A stretch of DNA of 64,000 bases, from NCBI GenBank assembly GCA_030374805.1, contig JARGSG010000058.1, forward strand, positions 186,001 through 250,000, written 5' to 3'. The stretch comes from Gracilaria gracilis. Lineage: Eukaryota; Rhodophyta; Florideophyceae; Gracilariales; Gracilariaceae. Positions 44,330 to 55,702 of this stretch are shown piece by piece (the stretch's first letter is position 1; every line of letters starts with the position of its first letter). The notes beneath the pieces are model-generated. The model was not told the DNA's origin and ran no database searches. It saw only the letters and a list, made by a program, of their open reading frames with translations. A program made the translations under genes and the position numbers.

Positions 44330-45655
44330 AAAGACATGGGGCAGCAGGACTGTAGTGAGGTATGGCCAGAGAGTGTGTTTATGAGAAGGTATGCAGTGAA
44401 GTAAAGCATAGAAAGTAAGAGTCCATGGTACCGTTGGTACTAGAGAGTTGGTGCATCGGGGGCTTCAATGGGATATGGTATGGACAAAAGTGTGGAAATT
44501 GCGGGGATTTCTAAGAGAAAATGGAAATTGTGCGAAATGGCGGGAAATTGGAGCAAGTATGAATGGGGTACAAATGGTTGTGCAGCGCAAGTGGGTGTGT
44601 GGCCGACAGTGCCATGGGTGAGCGGAGTGGGAAGAAGTGCTGGAACTGTTGCGTTCATCTCGCTTGTGGTTAACTCTCTTATCATGAACCGCCGTTTATA
44701 TCTGCGATGTCGAATCGGTACGTCGAAGATGAGGATCTAGGGGCTCTGCTTCAACGAAAGACGTTACCAGAAACCCTACCGGGGAGGAAGGAGACATTAC
44801 AAGGTTTGCAAGGCGAAGAAGGAGGGAATTAGGGGTGAAGGGGGGGCTGGGGGTGATGGGGGTGGAGGGGATGGGGGACCGGAAAGGATGTTTGCGGCGG
44901 AGATGGAGAAGTGGTTGAGGGGGCTTGGAGGAGATCTGAAGGAGCTTTTGGATCACTGGATTTCTGAGATGGTGGGTGAGATGGGAGGGGTGGTGCTGAA
45001 TGTGTTCGAGATTGGGGTGCCAATGGATTTGATTTGCACGATTCGGAAAACGATGAATTTGGCTGGAGTGGGGAGTGGAAGGCATGTGAGTGGGATTGTA
45101 GAGTGCGTTAGGATGGAGATGGTGAAGCTTAGAAGGGGGAATAGGAGACTGAGGGGACGCGTGGAGGTGTCGGAGGCGCACGAGGGACAGGTGGAGAAGG
45201 CGTGCAAATTGTTGTTGTAGGTGAAGGAGCTGGCGAGAGCAGGAGTCGTTAGGAGGAGTGAAAGAAGAGCGAAATGGTCGCTGGTGACGCCAGGCTCTCT
45301 GGTAGGACGTGAGTGTGTGTGAGGAAAGAGCGGAGAAGGGAATAAAGGGGAGGTTGGGGGAAGTCGGCTGAGGATGAGGCGAAAGAGTGGGGTGATGATG
45401 GATGTGGATTGAAACGTGTGTGTGCCACGGCAGCCGCGGGATGGGGCCCCAGTAGTTGGGTTTGGTGATGCGCCGGCGGCTGTGCGAACGGTGGCACGCA
45501 TACTGGAGGAGCAGTAGGAGAAGAGGCTGGGAGGGGTTGGGAGCCGGTTTGGGGCTAGGAAGGTGTACGAGAATGGAGAGAGTGTTCCGTTGGAGTTCTT
45601 CAACTTGAAATTTAGGGAAACTGAGACTCAGGATCCGAATGCAGGGTTGGAATAA
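44330..45655 (+). pseudogene. damaged coiled-coil gene of transposon Z
   Basis: Follows Y's intact gene in reverse orientation. The N-terminal Cys/Trp part lies around 44468-44740, the acidic and coiled-coil parts at 44888-45220, and the C-terminus ends at 45655 beside the terminal repeat. Several frame changes. LTR element B has separated its upstream region from it. The Pro/Ser-rich minus-strand frames here are shadows. Confidence 0.75.
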
Positions 45656-45759
45656 AGGAGCGCTGGTGGTGGGTTCGTAATTTTTTAGAGTGTTTTTGAC
45701 GAGTGTGGGGAATGTAAAGTTACAAACGGTGGCGGAGAAACTGCCAAGTAGCCTTCAAC

Positions 45760-45925
45760 TCCAGTAGGTAAAGTTTGAACTGCACTGAACGGAAACGTAA
45801 TTTCCGAAAAAAAATTTCTTTGCCTTGCCAATTAACGCAAACTGCAAAAATGCTAGTTTTTTCGGACTTTTATCTTCAAAGCTAGCGATCTAGCCTACTA
45901 AACTAGCATTCCGAGAACACCGACG
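45760..45925 (-). repeat. terminal and subterminal repeats of transposon Z (coiled-coil side)
   Basis: Ends GAGAACACCGACG with the ACTAGC/GCTAGC array in the 110 bp before it. Same block as 7460-7570, inverted. Duplicate copy ends at 54887. Confidence 0.8.
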
Positions 45926-45929
45926 TAGG

Positions 45930-46330
45930 TGTGACGGGGGAGGTAGAGCTGTTGCTGGTGGTAGTAGTCATCGCCAGCGATGCAGATGTTGACCGAAGGG
46001 CGGTGGGAGGGAGGGGATGAAGGTCGTGCTTGTAGTTAGGGGTTGGCCTTGTGACGCTTTGTGCGTTGGGGAAGCTGGAGAGGACACCGGCGGGGGAGGA
46101 GAACAGCTTCTTGGCAGTGAGACGGTAGGGCCACCTTCTTTCGTGCCTTTGAATAGCAGAAATGATGCGATAGAGAAGGATTTGTCCTTAAAGAAGCAAT
46201 TAGGCATGGCGGGGAGCGGTGTGGGCTGTCCGGGGAGAGGAGGGGTACGTAGCATGGATGATAATGTAGCTAACAATCGGTGGAACGGAATGGTGGAGAA
46301 GGTTGCACGTGATGCGACGGTGTATCAATA
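45930..46330 (-). pseudogene. Plavaka-like transposase, N-terminal part, transposon X
   Basis: Minus-strand sequence starts with the Met-Pro-Asn-Cys region (46206) and runs leftwards to the Tyr-His-Gln-Gln-Gln-Leu motif. There it is cut at 45927 by transposon Z, at the same point at which the catalytic part begins at 27893. The zinc finger is partly lost (Phe-Lys-Asp replaces the second Cys region). Broken. Confidence 0.65.
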
Positions 46331-46499
46331 GTGACATAGTAAATGGCTGATATGAGGTCTGTTCAATAGATGTGGTAAATGCCTATAGAGAGTTATTATT
46401 TCATGGGTTTGTATTCTTCTAATCGTAATTCATTAGCAGTTATCTATGTATATATATCCCTATTTGCAACCCTAGTTCTAAATATGTACCACCTACACA

Positions 46500-46738
46500 C
46501 TTACAATGCGTTCGGAAACTAGCATGAACGGAAGTAACATGCTAGTTTACCTACCATACAAACTAGCAATGATGGAAATAATCGTGAATAATTATTTCCA
46601 TACAAACTAGCACAAGTGCAAATGTGGAAATATTTTCGCAAATTAAGCACATCCAAATTTGGATAAATTCACCAAGTTTTCGTTCATTTTAATTCGGTCA
46701 TTTTTGACACGAAAACTAGCATTCAGATAATACCGACG
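46500..46738 (-). repeat. right terminal and subterminal repeats of transposon X
   Basis: Same ACTAGC/GCTAGT inverted-pair block as Y's right end, closing in ATAATACCGACG at 46738, followed by the duplicated TA. Confidence 0.8.
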
Positions 46739-46740
46739 TA

Positions 46741-49085
46741 TCCACGGTCGACGGAAAACAACCAAGTGTTCAGAGTCCGCGTGAGCGGTGTCTTTCCTCG
46801 AAAGGATCTTCACCGGGTAGCGATGCGGCGACGCCTCAGGCGTCGACAGCCTCTGATCTGAGGACGTCTCTCCCGAATGGGAGACTCCCTCGTTTATTTT
46901 CCCTGGCCTTCCGCCTGCGGGGCTGCTCAGATTCTTCGACAACGAGTGCTTGGGCACGTTGGCCTAGGGATTCCACGACAGTGGTGTTTGGATTGTCCAC
47001 GACGTGGTGTACCTGTGCTACCGGACGAGCCGGCTGTGCCGGAGCACGCTGGTATGTCGGCGCTGTCTGCACGACGTGGGAGAAGTCCGTCTTGGTCCGG
47101 AGATACGAATTCATCGGGACGAAATGCTTCTCCTCTGGAGTGAGAACCTCATGGTTCACCGTCACCGTGGCCATATTCCGAAGGAAGAGAAGGCACTGGG
47201 GTGACGTGTGACCATGGGTGTAGCAGAGATGGCATATCAATGCCATTAGAGCCTGCCTGCCGTGAAGAAGGGATGTACTCCGGTTATCCGTGAAACGCCC
47301 CACCTGGCGGGTATCCTGCCATCCTGGTCGCTGAAAGTGGGTTCCTCCATTCGAGTACGGGATGTGTGACCCGCGAACTCCGGGAGCATCGGCGTAAAGC
47401 ACGTTGCTTTCCTGAGCGGTCTCAAAGGAGGCATCCGTCGTCGACGGGAGGTCCGTTGTCGGGATGGAATCGATACCGCCATGGGCGAGTTGGACGTTAT
47501 CGTACTCCTTCGAAGGTGCCTCATCCGCGACGAGCGAGAGAGATGAGGACTTCGTCTCCATCAACAACGCTTTTGCGGACTTAGACCGAGTAGGCTCTGG
47601 CGCGTAGGGAGTCACCTTGTGCTCGTTCCCACTGGATGAGCTCCAAATAAGTGATCCTTCTCCTATCCTGGCGATAGTGGGCCACCAAAGTCCGGATAGC
47701 CTGGTCGAGTCCATCGATGAACATCTTAGAACGCTCTATAGCGGGATAGAGGTTACCACAACGGTGGAAAGCCTTGTTCAGGCGTACCGAAAAATTGGTT
47801 TTCGTCTCGCCTGAGCGTTGGCGTGTGTCTCGCAAACCGAGTATTGCCGACTGAATGGCACTATTCGTGGCATAAGACCGTAGCAGGTACTTTACTGCTT
47901 CGGGCCAGCAAGTAACCCCTCCAGCGGAAACACGCGAAGAACCTCTTACATAGTGATACTGGTCCTCGGGCACACCACGTAAGAAATACTGTAAGGCAAT
48001 GTAGGCCTGTCCCTCGTTCATCCCGAGTATTTCGGCTTTCGCGATGAAGCAGGCGAGAAAATCTAACACCTAAATTGGGTCATCTCCAGTAAACAACTGG
48101 TTACAAAGTCAGAGCTGCATCCGCTTGATGCAGTCCTTCACTTTTCCCGTACCACGGGGTGTTCGATCCAAAGAGAAGTTTTCCAAACGGTAATTCCGGT
48201 ATGATAGCAACTTCTCATATAGAGGGTAGTGGGCTTCAGCACTTTCAATCCGGAGCACTTCCGTCCCTTGGTACCAGCACGGACCGCACCATGCATGACT
48301 GCAGACCGCTTCGAGCGTGAAGCCCGTTTCTCACGTTCATCTTCAGACGATGAGTCTGACGAGTCAGCTTTTTCCGAGTTGTCCCGGTCCGAAACCGACG
48401 ATGTCGACGAGTCAGAATCCTGGTTGTCCTGTTGGGCCTTCCGCCTACGGCGGCTCTTCTCGCGCACAGAGTTCTTGAACCTCTGCAATACAGCGAACGG
48501 CTCCGCCGGAGTAGTAGTATGCATAACAATTGCTTGCTACAACGTCCCCAGACAGGCTCTCACACGATGGAATCGGGTTTGAATTCCTTGAAGGAAGGCA
48601 GGGGGTCCACCAAAGCATTCCAGCATGGTGTTGATATCACCCCGTAACGTACGGAGATCCTCAGCAACCTTCTTTGCAGGAGAATCACCCGCCTGTCGGC
48701 ATAGAGAATTAATCATCCCTACAAGGGAGTTGTGAGCAGCGCGCAACTGGCGCATTTGCTCTTCCAGAGTAGGACTCTGGAGAGTGTTGTCCTTCTTCCG
48801 ATGGGACTGAACCACCGCGCCAGTGGGCGTAGTCTTAGCAGTCGGGGCTGCGGTACCCACGGCCGGGGCCGGGCCAGCACCTTCAATAGAGGGAAGAAAC
48901 GTGAGAAATGGGAATGTCCGGTGCGGCGGTGGTTGGGCCGACCTCTTAGACAGATTACTCACTCCATGGGTGGAACCAGCACGTCTGGGAAGGCGGGAGA
49001 TGAATCGATCATTCCCAGCGACACCATCACTGTGGGAACAACTGCGAGTAACCGCAGCTTCCGTCCCATACGGCTTTCGAGACAT
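46741..49085 (-). pseudogene. gag of element A
   Basis: From right to left on the minus strand: an N-terminal Pro/Ala-rich part with a helical block (48537-49085), a Ser/Asp/Glu and Lys/Arg run (48138-48524), a capsid-like helical region (47581-48069, Ala-Tyr-Ile-Ala-Leu-Gln-Tyr-Phe-Leu-Arg-Gly), and a nucleocapsid part with one CCHC zinc knuckle, Cys-x2-Cys-x4-His-x4-Cys (about 47215-47255). It leads into protease, but transposon X intervenes at 46738. A second copy lies at 55703-58047 in the tandem duplicate. Broken. Confidence 0.8.
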
Positions 49086-49205
49086 GATTTCTCAACCAAA
49101 CGTTGAACCGGAAACTTCCAGAAGTAGAAACGAAACCTCAAAGTGGGGAAACTCACACGAGTGCGTGGTAAGCCAAAATTCCGATTCTAGGTCGGGAGAA
49201 CACTT

Positions 49206-49853
49206 TGTAGTGCAACGCCAGAGGCGGAAAGACACCCGAAGACGTTCAAGATCTTGCTCTCCAGGAGGGCAGCCAGCAGTTAGAGCCTCTATGGCAAGGC
49301 ACGACGAAGTCGGGTGTAAGCCGAGGCCGAGCCGTCACGACGGAGCGTAGAGAGTTCAGCAGAGAATCGGTGGACCACCACGTGTTTGGATTAATGTACC
49401 CTCGCAAGCGGCACGAGTCCATAGAAGTGGGAAAAGGGAAAATAGAATCCACGAGAGCGGGGAATGCAGAAATGAAAAGGAAAAGAGGTCCAAAAGATAC
49501 GGTAAACACCGGGGCTAACCCTGTACACAGGCGAGCGCGACACACAGATGGGTTCCTTTAGAAGACGCAGGGAGGATAGACAAACCGTAAGCTACGGATC
49601 CACTCTACTTGATAGAGTCAAAGACCGCCGAAGGCGAAGAATTATAGAGCCAACCCTGGTTGGGGGAACTTTACGTGCACGGCGGCGAGGTCGCCGCCGA
49701 GCTAAGTAGTGAGATCGCGTTAACAGTAATTAAATAAACTAACTAAATTAGGCCCACGTCCAGTGGTAGTTGCCCACGCGCCGTGGCGCCCGTTCCACGT
49801 GTATGTGGCCAACCTCCTGACTCATCTGTAATCCACGTTTCCTTTCCACTACA
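49206..49853 (-). repeat. probable 5' LTR of element A
   Basis: About 120 bp upstream of gag the plus strand reads CTAGGTCGGGAGAACACT and then TGTAGTGCAACGCC, i.e. a primer-binding motif followed by an LTR end like that of C (TGTTGCTCCACA, complement). The other end is placed at CCACTACA (49853), giving about 648 bp, close to C's LTR. The outer end is tentative. The segment includes Arg-rich chance frames on both strands. Confidence 0.5.
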
Positions 49854-51149
49854 GTGGTTGTTACTATTCATATACTCCTACTAGGAGCGATCGAACGACT
49901 TTTCGGAATATGACTAAGTAGTAGAAAACCTCATGCTGAGGGCGTTGCACCACAATATCACAGCGATCGCGAATTTTTCAAGCGAACGTGCTGGTCTGTT
50001 CCAGTTAGAACACATATCAGAAGACGTACGTCTCTACTCCGCCGAGAAATGTCTCGATATCATTGGCGATGTGTTGTTCACATGGTGTCAAAAACGTCCC
50101 GGTGTGCAGTCAAAAGATGATGTTGCATGTCGGTATGGGATATACGACGGCAGTGACGACCACCAACTGCGATCAATAAATGAGCTCCAGTTTGTAGAGG
50201 CAGATTGCACCCTTCCAGGGCAACGGGTTGTGAAGAAGTACAGCGGGCCAGCTTACTATGCAAGAAACAGGGACGAGCCTCGTTGGGGTTGGAGCCAAGT
50301 AGCCTTGAACAGTATATCAGGTCCAGAACTAGCAGCCGCATTAGTCCGTTAAGGCATCTGGAAAGGCCAGTTGTATTGTGAAGTACAAAGAAGAGGCAAC
50401 CGGGTATCATTAGCGCCGCGCAATACAATCTCGGCCATTGATGCATTGGATCATTATTGAACGTCTAATCCTCGACGGCAGTTCGTATGAGTTCCTTGAG
50501 TAATCTTCCACAGTATCCAGGTGCCAAACATTACAGACTGTCCTGCGAGCACATGCTCGATAACGATACAGACCAGTTCTGTGTGCAAGAATCCGTTATT
50601 AACGCCGCAGCGCGCATAGCAGGTTTGCGATATACGGGACACACGCTTCTTTCCCAGGAGCTCCCAGCATTAGCAAATCTAACTGATGCAAGCAGATGGC
50701 TACACGAAAAGGCTGTTTGGTTGAAATTAGATAGATAGAAACTGAAATCAAAACACGAGAACCATTTCCAAATTGGTTACAGAACAGAAACAAGGCATTT
50801 ATGTGTAGAGCAAAACGGCACCTTGCTCGGTACCTATTTGCCTGTCTCCAGGCTCTGGACTCCCGTTGGGATGATGGCTTGTGATGTTGATGATGGACCC
50901 TACATATGGGTGAAGTTCGGATGACTTGAAGTGAATCTTGTTAGGTGGATTGGATTATGGAACCATTGCATGGTGTTGAACACGTGGAAATTGTGTAGAT
51001 TTAGTTGAGTGGAGTCACTCATGAGGCCCTTTACAGTGGGTTGGCTACGTGTGTGGATCTCAAGAAGTGTGCACTATTTTAGTAATAATATTTAGTTTTA
51101 ATATGCACTAGGCATATAAGCTCGGGTGATCTCACCCTGGAGCCAAAAT
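49854..51149 (+). other. unrecognised coding-like segment between two LTRs (frames 49933-50352 and 50487-50738)
   Basis: Two plus-strand frames of 139 and 83 codons have balanced amino-acid composition, and the second strand is poor in frames. The first contains Gly-Asp-Val-Leu-Phe-Thr-Trp-Cys-Gln-Lys and Arg-Trp-Gly-Trp-Ser-Gln-Val; the second contains Cys-Glu-His-Met-Leu-Asp-Asn-Asp-Thr-Asp. Coding-like sequence continues to about 50920. I do not recognise a family. It may be the remnant of a host gene or of another mobile element trapped between A and C. A copy lies at 58816-60110, with frames at 58895-59314 and 59449-59700. Confidence 0.4.
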
Positions 51150-51796
51150 TGTAAAGTTACCTGAGTCGTATCTTCTTCCTGAAGAACGTGGTCTTCATCC
51201 CGAAGATTGGGCTATGAGTAGTACTGCCTACGTAGGTTCACGCCTCCCTTAGGAGAGTAACCACGACTGGTCTCGGTATACTCACCCCTCAGGGTCCTTT
51301 AAGAAGCTACTGTGCACCATTTTCTGGCTCATTTCAGTCTTTGTCGCATCATTTGGTCCTGTTCAGTTATCTTCGCCGTGGTATCGGATCGTTTTTGGAT
51401 ATATCGTTTCCTGGTACAGGCTTTACTTCCGCCCCTGTATAGGGTTATTTTTGGCCTTGGTTGCCGTTGTCGCTCCGCCTCAGGTCTGTTCCACCGGTTG
51501 GCACGACCCTTGGCTCCGCTCCGGGTGTCTGTTACTTGGAGTACTCCCCCGTTTGTACGTTTTCGTTACCCCTTTTTCCCCCTTTTCGCACCCTTTCTCT
51601 GGGTTTTCCTGTGCTTTACTACCGATCACCGGTTCCTCATGGTTTTTACATCTGCAGGTTCTTCCAGTACCGTCTCCGGTTTACACCCGGCTGCCACTCG
51701 GCATGCGCACGGGCAGAGGGCTCTTCTGCTGAGTTCGCCCATACAGGGAGTGGGACTCGAACATCCCATGGACGTTCCCTTTCAGGGTGTTGCTCC
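51150..51796 (+). repeat. LTR of the element C type, cut short at the duplication junction
   Basis: Nearly identical to 60111-60757 but ends at TTGCTCC, where it passes directly into the gag sequence of B (TCCGAATCCGG). The last four bases of the LTR and the primer-binding motif are missing. This copy was created by the tandem duplication, not by a separate insertion. The starting point TTGTAAAG is inferred. Confidence 0.7.
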
Positions 51797-52686
51797 GAAT
51801 CCGGCGACGACGATGAGTCCGAACTGGAATCATCATCGCTATCGTCCGAATAGTATCTCTTTTTTCTCGACTTCTTATCCTTCTTCTTGCCTCTCTTCTT
51901 CCTATGGTCAACACTTCGTCTGTCCAATGGAGCGATCTCTTCATCGACAAATCCACTGGGCCTATGGAGCTCCTGGGACCCCGGGTACCTCCTGGATAGT
52001 GCATCCATTAAGCCTACCTGCCGGGGGGGCTCTCTTCCACTCCCTGGTTGCACTTCCATTTGGTCTTCCTGTAAATCGATCAGGCGAGGGGCTGGTAATG
52101 GCGCTACTCCCGGGGGTTCGGAATATGGTTGCCACACAGAGGCCGATGGATTACGTTGATTAGAGGCCGCAAGGACCGGGGAACCTACCTGGCGTGTGAC
52201 CTCTGTCCGGATGGCCGAGGCCATGACATCGACCAAGGTTGTCGTCTCCAAGACCTTAGGGATATGGCGGTGAATCCATTGGTCAATCATCCCGTCCAAG
52301 ACCATTGGTACGCGAGTATCTAAAAGGGTCTGTACATGCTCTTCACAGAGCCTTCTCAGCTGTGGCCAGAGGACTTCAGCGAGACCCTTGGAAAGGTCTG
52401 CCCTGACATTCGGGGCGACTTCAATTGCGTCCTGCGTCGGCGTGGCCGGCTGGGAATTGATCCTTTCCAAGCGGGAACGAAGACGAGAGGCCAAATTGGG
52501 CTCTGTATCTATCCGTTCGGGGTTATCCACGGGGGTCATTGGGCGTCCCTGAGGTTGGCTTCGTGTGCTCCGACGGTCACTGCTCGCATCAGCCATGAGA
52601 CCAATAGTTTCGAGAACCGTCGTAGCTCCACTGGGGCCAGCTTGGGGAGCCCGAGAGTCATCTTTCTGAAGGTTATCGGTATCCAT
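51646..52686 (-). pseudogene. chimeric frame: gag N-terminus of B joined to LTR sequence of C
   Basis: The minus-strand frame begins like B's gag (Met-Asp-Thr-Asp-Asn-Leu) and continues through the Lys/Arg-rich and Asp/Ser-rich parts. At the duplication junction (51796) it then runs into complementary LTR sequence for about 50 codons, so it lacks the capsid-like region. A by-product of the duplication. Confidence 0.8.
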
Positions 52687-52808
52687 GGGGCGGGTGTTTT
52701 CCTATACCAGTCCGTCGGTCCAGATCCTGCGTGGTAGAATCGTAGAGTAATCTTCTTTCCTGAAAAGGTTCACGGTCGTCCTAAAGGATTCTAAGTAGGG
52801 AGACCAAA

Positions 52809-53286
52809 TGTAGGATAGTGAGCAAAGGGGGCTCACTCCTATGGCCTCGATGGTAGCTTGGCAGAGCGGTCCACGTGGGAAGGGGATGACGGCGACACCT
52901 CTGGTATGGAGGTACAATGGGCGGACACTAACTATGCACTCCTTCAGGACGGAAGATGCAGTAGTGGCGGCTTGAAGACCTAAAGGCAAGGAAACAGCAA
53001 GCTTAGAGGCTAGTCGTTACCAAGAGAGTGTCTGATTTATAAGCTGAGGGGAGGCACTGCTCGAGGTGCTAAAGTATCTGCACCAAGGTGCCTCGACCCT
53101 GTGGCACTGTAATGTGCCCTATCTTATATCTACCGTAGGTCCTAATGGCTAATCTAATGAGATAAAATAAGAAATAGGCCCCTGGACAAACGCGCACACG
53201 TGGGGGCACCTATGCAGGCCCGTACACGTGTTGCAATTCCATGCGAGTCCTCCGACTGGTTAGTCTTCAGGAATCGCTCTCCCACA
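52809..53286 (-). repeat. duplicate of the 5' LTR of element B
   Basis: Copy of 43847-44324. It retains GAGATAAAAT and CACCTATG as in the 3' LTR, where the first copy differs, so those changes arose in copy one after duplication. Confidence 0.9.
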
Positions 53287-53291
53287 TATGG

Positions 53292-54617
53292 AAAGACATG
53301 GGCAGCAGGACTGTAGTGGAGGTATGGCCAGAGAGTGTGTTTATGAGAAGGTATGCAGTGAAGTAAAGCATAGAAAGTAAGAGTCCATGGTACCGTTGGT
53401 ACTAGAGAGTTGGTGCATCGGGGGCTTCAATGGGATATGGTATGGACAAAAGTGTGAAAATTGTGGGGATTTCTAAGAGAAAATGGAAATTGTGCGAAAT
53501 GGCGGGAAATTGGAGCAAGTATGAATGGGGTACAAATGGTTGTGCAGCGCAAGTGGGTGTGTGGCCGACAGTGCCATGGGTGAGCGGAGTGGGAAGAAGT
53601 GCTGGAACTGTTGCGTTCATCTCGCTTGTGGTTAACTCTCTTATCATGAACCGCCGTTTATATCTGCGATGTCGAATCGGTACGTCGAAGATGAGGATCT
53701 AGTGGCTCTGCTTCAACGAAAGACGTTACCAGAAACCCTACCGGGGAGGAAGGAGACAGTACAAGGTTTGCAAGGCGAAGAAGGAGGGAATTGGGGGTGG
53801 AGGGGGGGCTGGGGGTGATGGGGGTGGAGGGGATGGGGGACTGGAAAGGATGTTTGCGGCGGAGATGGAGAAGTGGTTGAGGGGGCTTGGAGGAGATCTG
53901 AAGGAGCTTTTGGATCACTGGATTTCTGAGATGGTGGGTGAGATGGGAGGGGTGGTGCTGAGTGTGTTCGAGATTGGGGTGCCAATGGATTTGATTTGCA
54001 CGATTCGGAAAACGATGAATTTGGCTGGAGTGGGGAGTGGAAGGCATGTGAGTGGGATTGTAGAGTGCGTTAGGATGGAGATGGTGAAGCTTAGAAGGGG
54101 GAATAGGAGACTGAGGGGACGCGTGGAGGTGTCGGAGGCGCACGAGGGACAGGTGGAGAAGGCGTGCAAATTGTTGTTGTAGGTGAAGGAGCTGGCGAGA
54201 GCAGGAGTCGTTAGGAGGAGTGAAAGAAGAGCGAAATGGTCGCTGGTGACGCCAGGCTCTCTGGTAGGACGTGAGTGTGTGTGAGGAAAGAGCGGAGAAG
54301 GGAATAAAGGGGAGGTTGGGGGAAGTCGGCTGAGGATGAGGCGAAAGAGTGGGGTGATGATGGATGTGGATTGAAACGTGTGTGTGCCACGGCAGCCGCG
54401 GGATGGGGCCCCAGTAGTTGGGTTTGGTGATGCGCCGGCGGCTGTGCGAACGGTGGCACGCATACTGGAGGAGCAGTAGGAGAAGAGGCTGGGAGGGGTT
54501 GGGAGCCGGTTTGGGGCTAGGAAGGTGTACGAGAATGGAGAGAGTGTTCCGTTGGAGTTCTTCAACTTGAAATTTAGGGAAACTGAGACTCAGGATCCGA
54601 ATGCAGGGTTGGAATAA
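53292..54617 (+). pseudogene. duplicate of the coiled-coil gene remnant of transposon Z
   Basis: Copy of 44330-45655, with a few single-base differences. Flanked on the right by the Z terminus ending at 54887. Confidence 0.75.
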
Positions 54618-54721
54618 AGGAGCGCTGGTGGTGGGTTCGTAATTTTTTAGAGTGTTTTTGACGAGTGTGGGGAATGTAAAGTTACAAACGGTGGCGGAGA
54701 AACTGCCAAGTAGCCTTCAAC

Positions 54722-54887
54722 TCCAGTAGGTAAAGTTTGAACTGCACTGAACGGAAACGTAATTTCCGAAAAAAAATTTCTTTGCCTTGCCAATTAACGC
54801 AAACTGCAAAAATGCTAGTTTTTTCGGACTTTTATCTTCAAAGCTAGCGATCTAGCCTACTAAACTAGCATTCCGAGAACACCGACG
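54722..54887 (-). repeat. duplicate terminus of transposon Z
   Basis: Copy of 45760-45925; ends GAGAACACCGACG, followed by TA. Confidence 0.8.
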
Positions 54888-54891
54888 TAGG

Positions 54892-55292
54892 TGTGACGGG
54901 GGAGGGAGAGCTGTTGCTGGTGGTAGTAGTCATCTCCAGCGATGCAGATGTTGACCGAAGGGCGGTGGGAGGGAGGGGATGAAGGTCGTGCTTGTAGTTA
55001 GGGGTTGGCCTTGTGACGCTTTGTGCGTTGGGGAAGCTGGAGAGGACACCGGCGGGGGAGGAGAACAGCTTCTTGGCAGTGAGACGGTAGGGCCACCTTC
55101 TTTCGTGCCTTTGAATAGCAGAAATGATGCGATAGAGAAGGATTTGTCCTTAAAGAAGCAATTAGGCATGGCGGGGAGCGGTGTGGGCTGTCCGGGGAGA
55201 GGAGGGGTACGTAGCATGGATGATAATGTAGCTAACGATCGGTGGAACGGAATGGTGGAGAAGGTTGCACGTGATGCGACGGTGTATCAATA
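54892..55292 (-). pseudogene. duplicate of transposon X transposase N-terminal part
   Basis: Copy of 45930-46330. Confidence 0.65.
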
Positions 55293-55461
55293 GTGACATA
55301 GTAAATGGCTGATATGAGGTCTGTTCAATAGATGTGGTAAATGCCTATAGAGAGTTATTATTTCATGGGTTTGTATTCTTCTAATCGTAATTCATTAGCA
55401 GTTATCTATGTATATATATCCCTATTTGCAACCCTAGTTCTAAATATGTACCACCTACACA

Positions 55462-55700
55462 CTTACAATGCGTTCGGAAACTAGCATGAACGGAAGTAAC
55501 ATGCTAGTTTACCTACCATACAAACTAGCAATGATGGAAATAATCGTGAATAATTATTTCCATACAAACTAGCACAAGTGCAAATGTGGAAATATTTTCG
55601 CAAATTAAGCACATCCAAATTTGGATAAATTCACCAAGTTTTCGTTCATTTTAATTCGGTCATTTTTGACACGAAAACTAGCATTCAGATAATACCGACG
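55462..55700 (-). repeat. duplicate right terminus of transposon X
   Basis: Copy of 46500-46738; ends ATAATACCGACG, followed by TA. Confidence 0.8.
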
Positions 55701-55702
55701 TA

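Larger units (their letters stand above)
27896..45925. mobile_element. DNA transposon Z, inserted inverted into X; contains LTR element B
   Basis: The transposase-side end CGTCGGTGTT is at 27896 and the coiled-coil-side end ACACCGACG at 45925. Flanking dinucleotides are TG (27894-27895) and TA (45926-45927). Intact relatives read CA (28720-28721) on the transposase strand at this point, so one flank has changed by a transition. Z carries a transposase (plus), five palindromes, a reductase gene (minus), the 3' tip of the oxygenase-like gene and a coiled-coil gene (plus). B is inserted at 33917-44324. Without B, Z is about 7.6 kb, close to Y. Confidence 0.85.
21174..46738. mobile_element. DNA transposon X (Plavaka/CACTA-like), split by transposon Z
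   Basis: Left end CGTCGGTGTT at 21174, right end ACCGACG at 46738, TSD TA on both sides (21172-21173, 46739-46740). X's own DNA is 21174-27895 and 45926-46738; the rest is transposon Z, which in turn holds LTR element B. X contains a damaged coiled-coil gene next to the left end, a zone of palindromes, and its transposase gene split into a C-terminal part (26409-27893) and an N-terminal part (45930-46330). The reductase and oxygenase-like genes are missing. Same orientation as Y. Confidence 0.85.
5095..49853 (-). mobile_element. LTR element A (Ty3/gypsy with chromodomain), split by transposons Y and X; fossil
   Basis: A's parts are at 5095-7459, 15407-21173 and 46739-49853, on the minus strand: 5' LTR and gag at the right, protease, reverse transcriptase, RNase H, integrase and chromodomain at 17505-21135, and an antisense gene and probable 3' LTR at the left. 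The halves belong together because the sequence on the two sides of X joins at a duplicated TA exactly as the uninterrupted relative C reads at 62288-62289. A has many breaks and is the oldest layer of the nest. The two candidate LTRs differ, so the outer limits are tentative. Confidence 0.75.

Noticed and set aside
51312-52163. Plus-strand 283-codon frame
   Set aside because: Crosses the duplication junction through LTR and the antisense side of gag; no coding evidence.
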